From Collimonas arenae (lineage in GTDB: Bacteria > Pseudomonadota > Gammaproteobacteria > Burkholderiales > Burkholderiaceae_D): a stretch of 64,000 nucleotides of DNA. The DNA is taken from positions 4,154,001 through 4,218,000 of the forward strand of contig NZ_CP009962.1 of assembly GCF_000786695.1 (NCBI RefSeq), written 5' to 3'. Of this stretch, positions 8,617 through 15,739 are shown in pieces. A program made the translations under genes and the position numbers. The number at the start of each line of letters is the position of its first letter. Position 1 is the first letter of the stretch. The notes under the pieces are model-generated. The model made no database searches and had not been told where the DNA came from. It saw nothing but the letters and a program-made list of their open reading frames with translations.

Positions 8617-9152
8617 GCTGGCTCCAATTTGACAGATAAGGTTGACAGTTCGTTTGGTAGTTCTGCGCGCTGTAAATCTTTTACATAACCGCAACTGACT
8701 TGAACACGATTATGGGGACAGGACAAAACTGAGTGGTAAAGGGCTGAGAAAAAATTACCCTAAATACAATGAACTGCGTTAGGAAATAAGATGATTCTTC
8801 CCCCTTTGGTCACTTTTTGGATACAAAAAGTTCACAAAAAGCAAATTTAAATGTTAAACAACAACAAGTTAGCTTATCCTATGCGGCGATTTGGGTAACA
8901 ATTATGGGGATGCAAAATCAATAATATGCAACCCTTTGTAAATCTCTGTATCCCTTTGTCAACCATACTATAGAATCGTGCGTTAAGCCGTTTCTATAGT
9001 TGCGCGCAAATATGGGAAAACCCAGAAGAACCATAAAACCGAGTCAGGCCACTCGGCCCATATCCATATCGTAGCGAATACCCGTAGCCAGCTCCGCAAG
9101 CAGGCCAGCCATCAACCCGCATCAGACAAGTTACAAGAGCATTTAGCCTTTC
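8617..9152. promoter_or_regulatory. Gene-free 536-bp divergent region between fadE and the SDR gene
   Basis: No gene is supported here. The stretch is AT-rich and holds two clear inverted repeats: ACTTTTTG-GATA-CAAAAAGT (8812-8831) and ACTATAGAA/TTCTATAGT with a 16-base spacer (8967-9000). CCCTTTGT also occurs twice (about 20 bases apart, near 8933 and 8953). These are candidate operators for one or both of the divergent lipid genes; no regulator is assigned. Confidence 0.55.
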
Positions 9153-10271
9153 ATGAATAATTTAATTTTGATGACCGGCGCGACCGGCTTTCTCGGTGGC
9201 GCAAACGCAGTGGAGGCAATTCATCGCGGGCTAGGTAAAAATCTGTTACTGCTGGCACGTGCTGAAAACGCTGCGATGGCGCACGCCCGAGTCATCAAAA
9301 ATCTGCAACTGTTGGGCGCAAGCGCAACTGACATCGCGCAAATCAGTGTCGACCAGATTCTCTGCTCGGACTTGTCTGAACTTGACAACGTCGCCAGCGA
9401 TCCACGCCTGGACCGGGTGTCGGTTGTAATCCATTCTGCGGCGCTTGCCACTTTTGCGAATCATCCTTCGCTGGAAAAGATCAATGTCGACGGTACGTTG
9501 GCGCTCGGCAAACTGATGCATCGACGGCCAGCCCTGAAACGCTTCATGTACATCGGTACGGCCATGGCGTGCGGCGAAGGCGCCGGCATCAATGCCGTCG
9601 TCAAGGAAAACATCGACTTGCCGCTGGGTGACCAGCATCTGGTGGCCTATACACGCTCCAAGGCAATGGGCGAAAAGAAACTGCGCGACATTTACCCCGA
9701 TTTGCCCGTAGTTTATGTCAGGCCGTCGATTATCGTCGGCCACACCCTGCTCGGCTGCGCCCCATCCCAAAGCATTTTCTGGGTCTTCATGGTATGGCAA
9801 CTGCTGGGCGCGCTGACCACGGCTCTCGATGAAAAAGTCGACGTCGTGCCGGTCGACTGGTGCGCGCAAGCGATCATAGATCTGGCGCAAAAAGATACCC
9901 TGTCGCACAACGTTTTCCATATCTCGGCCGGCGTCGGTTCCTGCGTCTCGTTCCGCGAGATCGATCTGGCTTTGGCGGCAGCGCGCGGCATCGAACCGAT
10001 TGGCGCCACCTATAAGCAGATCACGCCGGACGCCATCGCCACGCTGCTGCCACGCATGCGTGAATGCGTTCCGGAATGCAATGACCGCTTGCTGCTACGC
10101 GCGCTCAAGCTGTATGGTGCATTTGCCGGCCTGAATTATGTATTTGACAATACAAACCTGTTGGCAGAAGGTATTCGCCCAGCTCCACTGTTTACCGATT
10201 ACTTACCGCTCTGCGTCGAGTCGGCAAAACATATTCCGATTGCGGAACAGATGAAGTGGGACTTCAAATAG
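9153..10271 (+). CDS. NAD(P)-dependent reductase, extended SDR / thioester-reductase-like family
   Basis: A 372-residue protein whose N-terminal Rossmann motif is TGATGFLGG (residues 8-16). Tyr166 and Lys170 (AYTRSK) form the YxxxK catalytic pair; VVIHSAALATF and VRPSIIVGH are typical of the NAD_binding_4 (male-sterility / thioester reductase) branch. Relatives reduce fatty acyl thioesters or modify sterols and lipid-linked substrates. It stands divergent from fadE across a 536-bp gap with inverted repeats, which hints at lipid metabolism, but the substrate is not known. The ribosome binding site is weak. The C-terminal 100 residues include MRECVPECNDRLLLRALKLY and look helical. Confidence 0.75.
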   Translation: MNNLILMTGATGFLGGANAVEAIHRGLGKNLLLLARAENAAMAHARVIKNLQLLGASATDIAQISVDQILCSDLSELDNVASDPRLDRVSVVIHSAALATFANHPSLEKINVDGTLALGKLMHRRPALKRFMYIGTAMACGEGAGINAVVKENIDLPLGDQHLVAYTRSKAMGEKKLRDIYPDLPVVYVRPSIIVGHTLLGCAPSQSIFWVFMVWQLLGALTTALDEKVDVVPVDWCAQAIIDLAQKDTLSHNVFHISAGVGSCVSFREIDLALAAARGIEPIGATYKQITPDAIATLLPRMRECVPECNDRLLLRALKLYGAFAGLNYVFDNTNLLAEGIRPAPLFTDYLPLCVESAKHIPIAEQMKWDFK

Positions 10272-10284
10272 TCTTTTCCGCAAC

Positions 10285-10473
10285 ACTAAGAGGCTGTTGC
10301 AAACACAGATGGCTAGGCGCTCCGACGAAGACAGTACGAACAGTACGGCTAGGAGGGTGTAGCAGGGGTTTCAGACGACACTGTCGTCTGCCTGCGGAAC
10401 GGCCCAGGCTTGCTAGCCAGGTGGGACCCTGCAAGGGCAACAACGCCAGGTGTGTTTGCAATAGCCTCTAAGT
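10285..10473. mobile_element. MITE-like element with ~23-bp terminal inverted repeats
   Basis: The left end (from 10285) contains AGAGGCTGTTGCAAACACA (10289-10307); the right end holds its reverse complement at 10451-10469 with one mismatch, and a few more bases pair outside (ACTA.. / ..TAGT-like, one mismatch). The 189-bp unit has no credible coding frame. Inside is a perfect hairpin CAGACGACA-C-TGTCGTCTG (10372-10390) and a short direct repeat (ACAGTACG / ACAGTACG, around 10331-10347). The end sequence resembles IS5-superfamily termini, from memory. It lies between the SDR gene and ypfJ and disrupts neither. Confidence 0.7.
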
Positions 10474-10568
10474 ATTACTTCTGCATTCATCGCTTGCCCC
10501 TAACTGATGGTGGTTTCCGTTAGAATTGCCTTCTATTACGGACAACAAAATCAGTAGGGGTAACGACC

Positions 10569-11456
10569 ATGAAATGGGAAGGCAATCGGGAAAGTGACAA
10601 CGTCGAAGACCGCCGCGGAAATGATAGCGATGGCGGTGGCGGCGGTGGATTTGGCGGACGCTCGATCGGTCTTGGCACGATCGCCATTGCGCTGGTGGCC
10701 TCGTACTTCTTCGGCATCAGCCCGACCACCGTCTTGAGCTTGCTGAGCGGCGGACCGGTCAGCCAGCCGCAATCGCAGCAAGCACCCGCCCCCAACCACA
10801 GCAATCAGCCTGAAGACCGGCAAACCAAATTCGTAAAAACGGTACTGGCCGACACGGAAGATGTCTGGACCCAGATTTTCAGCGCCAATGGCAAAACGTA
10901 TCCGCCGCCGAAGCTGGTCTTGTTTTCCGGCGCCACTCCGACCGCATGCGGTACCGGTCAGACTGCTTCCGGACCGTTTTATTGCCCGGGCGACCGCAAA
11001 GTCTACATCGATCTCAGTTTTTACAAACTGATGCAGCAGCGCTTCCACGTTTCGGGTGAATTTGCCCAGGCTTACGTGATCGCCCATGAAGTCGGACATC
11101 ACGTGCAAAACCTGATGGGCATCATGGACAAGGTTAACAATGCCGAACGACAAATGTCCAAGGCACAGGTCAACGCCATGTCGGTCCGGATGGAATTGCA
11201 AGCCGACTGCCTGGCGGGCGTCTGGGCCTTTCATGCCAACCAGGCGCGCGGCATCCTTGAGCAAGGCGATGTCGAAGGCGCTTTGAACGCAGCTACCGCC
11301 ATTGGCGACGACGCCCTGCAAAAGCAAGAGCAAGGATATGTGGTGCCGGACTCCTTCACGCACGGCACGTCAGCACAACGAGTAAGGTGGTTCAAGCAAG
11401 GCGTCAGCACCGGTGAAGTCAAATCCTGCAATACCTTTGAAGTAAAGGCACTTTAA
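10569..11456 (+). CDS. ypfJ: Neutral zinc metallopeptidase, YpfJ family
   Basis: A 295-residue membrane-anchored predicted zinc peptidase. Residues 1-31 are charged and glycine-rich (run of six Gly at 22-27); 32-50 is a membrane span (IGLGTIAIALVASYFFGI), placing the catalytic part outside the membrane. HEVGHH at 173-178 is the HExxH zinc site, and MELQADCLAGVW (about 208-219) supplies the third ligand region; GDRKVYIDLSFY is typical of the family. Function in E. coli is not established. The start at 10569 follows AGGGG. Cys127, Cys139, Cys215 and the C-terminal Cys could form disulfides. Confidence 0.88.
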   Translation: MKWEGNRESDNVEDRRGNDSDGGGGGGFGGRSIGLGTIAIALVASYFFGISPTTVLSLLSGGPVSQPQSQQAPAPNHSNQPEDRQTKFVKTVLADTEDVWTQIFSANGKTYPPPKLVLFSGATPTACGTGQTASGPFYCPGDRKVYIDLSFYKLMQQRFHVSGEFAQAYVIAHEVGHHVQNLMGIMDKVNNAERQMSKAQVNAMSVRMELQADCLAGVWAFHANQARGILEQGDVEGALNAATAIGDDALQKQEQGYVVPDSFTHGTSAQRVRWFKQGVSTGEVKSCNTFEVKAL

Positions 11457-11601
11457 TTTATCGCATGTGGCAAGCCGGTGCGCCTGGCTTGCGATTTGAT
11501 CGGCGCGTTCTAGCAGGCCGGGGATAAGGTACTGACACCACACGGCTCAATCCATTGGCAAGAACCTGCTCATCTCAGCTTATTAACCTCAGTGCAATCG
11601 C

Positions 11602-11901
11602 ATGTCACATCAAGCAACCATTCAACTACTGCACGACGCTATCAATACGGTGCAGAACAACTCAACCAACAGCCCGTCCGCGATTACCTCCCTGTGTCGC
11701 ATCTGGCGTGCGCAGACCGCTCTGCTGTCAGCACTGCCGCCACGGTTTGCGGAAGTTGCGGAAAATTTCCTCGGCAGGCTGGAGGCCGCCAATCTGTTCA
11801 CGGAAGAAAGCTGTTCATACAGCCAGCAGGATTTGCTCGATCATTTACGCGCCTGGCTTGACCAGGCACAGCTGACGCTACAGAAAAGCGCCGGCGTTTA
11901 A
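11602..11901 (+). CDS. Hypothetical protein, 99 residues
   Basis: I do not recognise a family. The frame gives a soluble, mainly helical protein with two segments, one Asn/Ser/Thr-rich (15-30) and one around FLGRLEAANLFTEE, ending near residue 99. It is supported as a gene by frame quality and by its place 27 bases upstream of the S4-domain gene on the same strand, suggesting a small operon. The ribosome binding site is poor, so the true start could differ. No signal peptide or membrane span. Confidence 0.55.
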   Translation: MSHQATIQLLHDAINTVQNNSTNSPSAITSLCRIWRAQTALLSALPPRFAEVAENFLGRLEAANLFTEESCSYSQQDLLDHLRAWLDQAQLTLQKSAGV

Positions 11902-11928
11902 CCTTTCATTTATCACCATCGGAATATC

Positions 11929-12159
11929 ATGCAACAACTAGAATTACGCCTCAACAGCGACTACGTCGAACTCAATCAACTGCTTAAACTGACCGGCGTG
12001 TGTGACAGCGGCGGCGCCGGCAAGGCGCTGGTCGCGAGCGGTGTCGTATCGGTCGATGGCAAGGTGGAATTGCGCAAGACCTGCAAAATCGTCGCAGGGC
12101 AAAAAGTCACTATCGGCGATCTGCTGATCTATGTGCTGCCGCGGCGCGAGAGTAAATGA
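11929..12159 (+). CDS. ybcJ: S4-domain RNA-binding protein, YbcJ family
   Basis: A 76-residue single S4 RNA-binding domain protein: LELRLNSDYVELNQLLKLTGV, SGGAGKALVASGVVSVDGKVELRKTCKI and GQKVTIGDLLIYV. The length and these motifs fit YbcJ, which in E. coli is a small ribosome- or rRNA-associated protein of uncertain role. It lies between a 99-residue unknown and the DUF924 gene on the same strand with gaps of 27 and 44 bases, which suggests co-transcription. Confidence 0.85.
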   Translation: MQQLELRLNSDYVELNQLLKLTGVCDSGGAGKALVASGVVSVDGKVELRKTCKIVAGQKVTIGDLLIYVLPRRESK

Positions 12160-12203
12160 TTTAATACGCGCAAGGTACCCAGCGGTGCATCCGGAGAGAT
12201 GAG

Positions 12204-12806
12204 ATGACGACAGATATTCTGACGATCAGGAAATTCTGGTTTGGGGAGGCTACGGATGATCTCGCCGCCGCCAACCAGCAGTCCACCCTATGGTGGGGCA
12301 AGAATCCTGCCAGCGACCAGCTCATCAAACAGCAGTTTGAAAGCACGCTATTGGCGGCCAAAAATATGCAACTAACCGACTGGGACAAAACTCCGGAAGG
12401 GGCATTGGCGCTGGTGATCCTGACCGACCAGTTTCCGCGTAATATCTACCGCGGCACGCCGCGTTCATTCGCCTTCGATACGCTGGCGCGCAGCTTTTGC
12501 CGTATCGGGCTGCAAACGGATTTTTATCATGCCTTGCGTCCGATCGAACGTAGCTTCCTGCATTTGCCGCTGACGCATTCAGAATTGCTGGCCGACCAAG
12601 ACCAGGCGGTGGCGCTCGCCAGCGCGCTGGTCGAGCAAGTGCCGGCCCGCGAGAAAGAACGCTTTTTCGGCTATCTGTCGTTCGCGATTCGGCATCGCGA
12701 CATCATCGCCCGCTTCGGCCGGTTCCCGCATCGCAACCAAATCCTGCAACGGCAATCGACGCCGCAGGAGCTGATATTTCTGCAACAACCTGGCTCCTCT
12801 TTCTGA
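12204..12806 (+). CDS. DUF924 family protein
   Basis: A 200-residue soluble helical protein. FWFGEATDD near the start, WWGKNPASDQLI, and ALVILTDQFPRNIYRGTPRSFAFD followed by HLPLTHSELLADQD are the conserved blocks of DUF924, a TPR-like helical family with no known biochemical role. GGAG stands 9 bases before the ATG at 12204. Its stop is only 5 bases from the stop of the convergent MBL-fold gene, leaving no room for a separate terminator. Confidence 0.85.
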   Translation: MTTDILTIRKFWFGEATDDLAAANQQSTLWWGKNPASDQLIKQQFESTLLAAKNMQLTDWDKTPEGALALVILTDQFPRNIYRGTPRSFAFDTLARSFCRIGLQTDFYHALRPIERSFLHLPLTHSELLADQDQAVALASALVEQVPAREKERFFGYLSFAIRHRDIIARFGRFPHRNQILQRQSTPQELIFLQQPGSSF

Positions 12807-12811
12807 ACATT

Positions 12812-13681
12812 CTATAGCGTGACATCCAAGGGAATCTTCAGATAGCGCACGCCGTTTTCCTCAGGCGCCGGCAGGACCCCGGCACAGATATTCAATTGAA
12901 TTGATGGCAGCATCAAGGTCGGCAAACCCAAGGTTGCATCGCGACGGGTGCGCATGGCGATGAACTCTTCTTCGCTAATGCCGTTGCCGACGTGGATATT
13001 TTTTGCACGCTGCTCGGTCACGGTAGCTTCACACTGCGGTGCGCGACCCGCCGGCGGATAATCGTGACAGACGAACAGCCGAGTGGCGGGTGGCAGGTCC
13101 AGCAACTTTGCTACCGAACGATACAGACTGCTGGCGCTGCCGCCAGGAAAATCGCAGCGCGCCGAGCCTAGATCCGGCATGAACAAGGTATCACCGACAA
13201 ACGCCACTTCCTGCCCCACCAGATAAGCCATGTCGGCTGGCGTATGGCCGGGAACATGCAGCGCTTGCGCCTGCAAATTACCAATGTAAAAAATTTCGTC
13301 TGCTACAAACAAATGGTCGAACTGTGCGCCATCGAGCAAGAATTCAGACTGCAGGTTGAAGACCTTTTTGAATACCCCCTGCACCACACGGATTTGGTCG
13401 CCAATTGCAATGACGCCACCCAACTGTCTTCGCAAATAGGGGGCTGCGGAAATGTGGTCGGCATGCGCATGGGTTTCCAGCAGCCATTGCACTTTCAGGT
13501 TATTGGCGCGGACGAATTCAACTACACGATCGGCAGCTGCAGTGGAAGTACGGCCGGCCACCGGATCATAGTCAAGCACCGAATCAATAATCGCACATTC
13601 AGAACCAGCCGCTTCGTACACGACATAGGTAAATGTGGAGGTGCTCTGGTCAAAAATCACTTCTATCTGTGGACTAGCCAT
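12812..13681 (-). CDS. MBL-fold persulfide dioxygenase-like hydrolase (ETHE1/Blh type)
   Basis: A 289-residue metallo-beta-lactamase fold enzyme. HAHADH (residues 71-76) is the metal site, GHTPADMAY and FVGDTLFMPDLGSARCDFPGG supply further His and Asp ligands, and FVCHDYPP gives the last His. These blocks and the absence of glyoxalase II features point to the ETHE1/Blh group, which oxidises glutathione persulfide to sulfite with one non-heme iron. The divergent neighbour is a DUF442-sulfide:quinone oxidoreductase, its usual partner in bacterial H2S detoxification, so the role is well supported by context. Start: ATG at 13681 after GAGGATG; an in-frame TTG just upstream is less likely. No BigR-type regulator gene is adjacent. 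Confidence 0.87.
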   Translation of the reverse strand: MASPQIEVIFDQSTSTFTYVVYEAAGSECAIIDSVLDYDPVAGRTSTAAADRVVEFVRANNLKVQWLLETHAHADHISAAPYLRRQLGGVIAIGDQIRVVQGVFKKVFNLQSEFLLDGAQFDHLFVADEIFYIGNLQAQALHVPGHTPADMAYLVGQEVAFVGDTLFMPDLGSARCDFPGGSASSLYRSVAKLLDLPPATRLFVCHDYPPAGRAPQCEATVTEQRAKNIHVGNGISEEEFIAMRTRRDATLGLPTLMLPSIQLNICAGVLPAPEENGVRYLKIPLDVTL

Positions 13682-13732
13682 CAATTACATCCTCAAACTT
13701 AACAATAAACAACTATATAAACATACCAAACA

Positions 13733-13761
13733 TTGACAAATAAGTAAGCAGTCTTTATATT
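13733..13761 (+). promoter_or_regulatory. Sigma70-type promoter for the DUF442-SQR gene in a 404-bp divergent gap
   Basis: TTGACA (13733-13738), a 17-base spacer and TATATT (13756-13761) form a near-consensus promoter reading rightward. The leader would be about 315 bases before the ATG at 14086, unusually long. The gap 13682-14085 has no other gene I can support. No BigR operator was identified. Confidence 0.55.
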
Positions 13762-14085
13762 ATTAACAATCAAACAAGTCGCGATATTACAATGGGACAG
13801 ATTATTTCACTGGTGCATTCGATATAGTGCGAGTCGCCGGGAATGACCGCAAATTGTTAAACGTACCGGTAGACCGAAGCCCTTCACGACCCCGTCAGCG
13901 CACTCGAGCGCTCCGCAACAAATGCGGTCAACGTATCTGCCCTACCATCTTAACCATTTGTGCTCCGTGGTGACATCGTCGTGTCGATACCTGGCCCATA
14001 TCGACAGCAAACCCGGCAGCTGAATATAGCCGGACAGCAAGCAGATAAACAGTGCCACTCACCTGACACGATGGAAGCAACACCT

Positions 14086-15699
14086 ATGGATCTTCATATC
14101 ATCAAGCATAGCGAGTTATTTTCTACTACCGGTCAAATCGGCACGGAAAACTTGAGCGATATCGCCGCCGCCGGCTACAAGTCAATAATCTGCAATCGCC
14201 CGGACAGCGAAGACCGCGGCCGTCATGCCTCCAGCAACGAGCTGGCTGCGGCATGTGAAAAATTCGGCCTGGAATTCAGCTACCTGCCCGCCGACGCTAC
14301 CCATCTCAGCAAAGAACATGGCGCCGCCCTGCGCCGGCTGCTTATCACCATGCCGCCGCCGATCCTGGCATTTTGCCGCACCGGCGTTCGTTCGACCAAC
14401 ATTTTCCGCCTGGCGAATCTGACCGAGGACTCAGTACCTGTAATCCAGACTGAGGAACCGAGCGACAAATTGCAACAATTTGAAGTCGTGATCGTAGGCG
14501 CCGGTGCGGCCGGCATCGCGGTTGCCGCCAGCTTGCTACGACGCGCTCCGAATATCCAGATCGCCATGATCGATCCAGCCAGCCAGCATTATTACCAGCC
14601 GGCATGGACACTGGTTGGCGGCGGTGCCTACGATTATAAAAAAACCGTGCGGCCCATGGCTTCGGTGATCCCGGAACGCACACAATGGCTACAACAGGCC
14701 GTGACCGAATTCCTGCCAGATCATAACCGCATTCGACTCGACAATGGCAACCTGATCGCCTATCAACAACTGATTGTCTGCCCCGGCCTGCGCCTGGCCT
14801 GGGAAAAGATTGAGGGGTTGGAGCAAACGCTGGGGCAGAACGGCGTCACGTCCAACTATCGTTACGATCTGGCGCCTTATACCTGGTTACTGGTGTCGCA
14901 ATTAAAACAAGGCACCGCGATTTTTTCGCAACCGGCGATGCCGGTCAAATGCGCCGGTGCACCGCAGAAAGCCATGTATTTGTCTTGTGATCACTGGTTA
15001 CGCTCAGGCATGCTGAACAAGATCAAGGTTGAATTTCATAGCGCCGGGACAGTCCTGTTCGGCGTCGCCGCTTTTGTGCCGCCGCTGATGCGTTATATTC
15101 AAAAGTACAAGGCGCAGCTGGTATTTGAATCGAACCTTGTCAAAGTCGACGGCGACAGGAAACTCGCCTGGTTCGATGTCAAGGATGCCTCCGGCAATAT
15201 CGTGCGCCAGGAAAAAACCTTCGATTTGCTGCATGTAGTGCCGCCGCAAGTAGCGCCCGATGCATTGCGCAACAGCGCGCTGGCCAACCTCGACGGCTGG
15301 TGCGAGGTCGATCCTGCCACGCTGCGCCACGTGCGGTATCGCAATGTTTTTGCACTCGGTGATGTCAGCTCGACAGCCAATGCAAAAACGGTTGCCGCAA
15401 TCCGCAAACAAGCTGTAGTCGTGGCCACCAACCTGCTCGCCGCATGCGCGGGGCAAGCTCTGAGCGCAAACTACGACGGCTATGGCGCATGTCCGCTCAC
15501 CGTGGAAAAGGGTAAAGTCATACTGGCCGAATTCGGCTATGGCGGCAAATTGCTGCCGACCTTTCCCCTCGACCCTACCGTCGCTCGCCGCAGCAACTGG
15601 CTTCTGAAAACCAAGGTGCTGCCGTGGGTCTATTGGACGCTGATGCTGAAAGGCCGGGAGTGGCTGACCAAATCCTCGACATCCGGGAAAAACTCCTAG
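14086..15699 (+). CDS. DUF442 domain fused to sulfide:quinone oxidoreductase
   Basis: A 537-residue fusion. Residues 1-112 are a DUF442 (TIGR01244) phosphatase-like or rhodanese-associated domain with AFCRTGVRS (Cys97). From 133 on it is a FAD enzyme: VVIVGAGAAGIAVA (134-147), then PVKCAGAPQKAMYL with Cys289, YACPLTVEKG-like GACPLTVEKG with Cys469, and FALGDVSSTANAKT. Cys289 and Cys469 match the redox cysteine pair of type II sulfide:quinone oxidoreductases (Cys201 and Cys379 in the human enzyme). The product would oxidise H2S to persulfide and pass electrons to quinone at the inner membrane. The divergent ETHE1-like gene would process the persulfide. Start 14086 has GGAAG at good spacing; an upstream GTG frame is poor. 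Confidence 0.87.
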   Translation: MDLHIIKHSELFSTTGQIGTENLSDIAAAGYKSIICNRPDSEDRGRHASSNELAAACEKFGLEFSYLPADATHLSKEHGAALRRLLITMPPPILAFCRTGVRSTNIFRLANLTEDSVPVIQTEEPSDKLQQFEVVIVGAGAAGIAVAASLLRRAPNIQIAMIDPASQHYYQPAWTLVGGGAYDYKKTVRPMASVIPERTQWLQQAVTEFLPDHNRIRLDNGNLIAYQQLIVCPGLRLAWEKIEGLEQTLGQNGVTSNYRYDLAPYTWLLVSQLKQGTAIFSQPAMPVKCAGAPQKAMYLSCDHWLRSGMLNKIKVEFHSAGTVLFGVAAFVPPLMRYIQKYKAQLVFESNLVKVDGDRKLAWFDVKDASGNIVRQEKTFDLLHVVPPQVAPDALRNSALANLDGWCEVDPATLRHVRYRNVFALGDVSSTANAKTVAAIRKQAVVVATNLLAACAGQALSANYDGYGACPLTVEKGKVILAEFGYGGKLLPTFPLDPTVARRSNWLLKTKVLPWVYWTLMLKGREWLTKSSTSGKNS

Positions 15700-15739
15700 C
15701 CTCCCCCTTTCTCCGGCAGACGTATGCGCCGCAGCCTAA

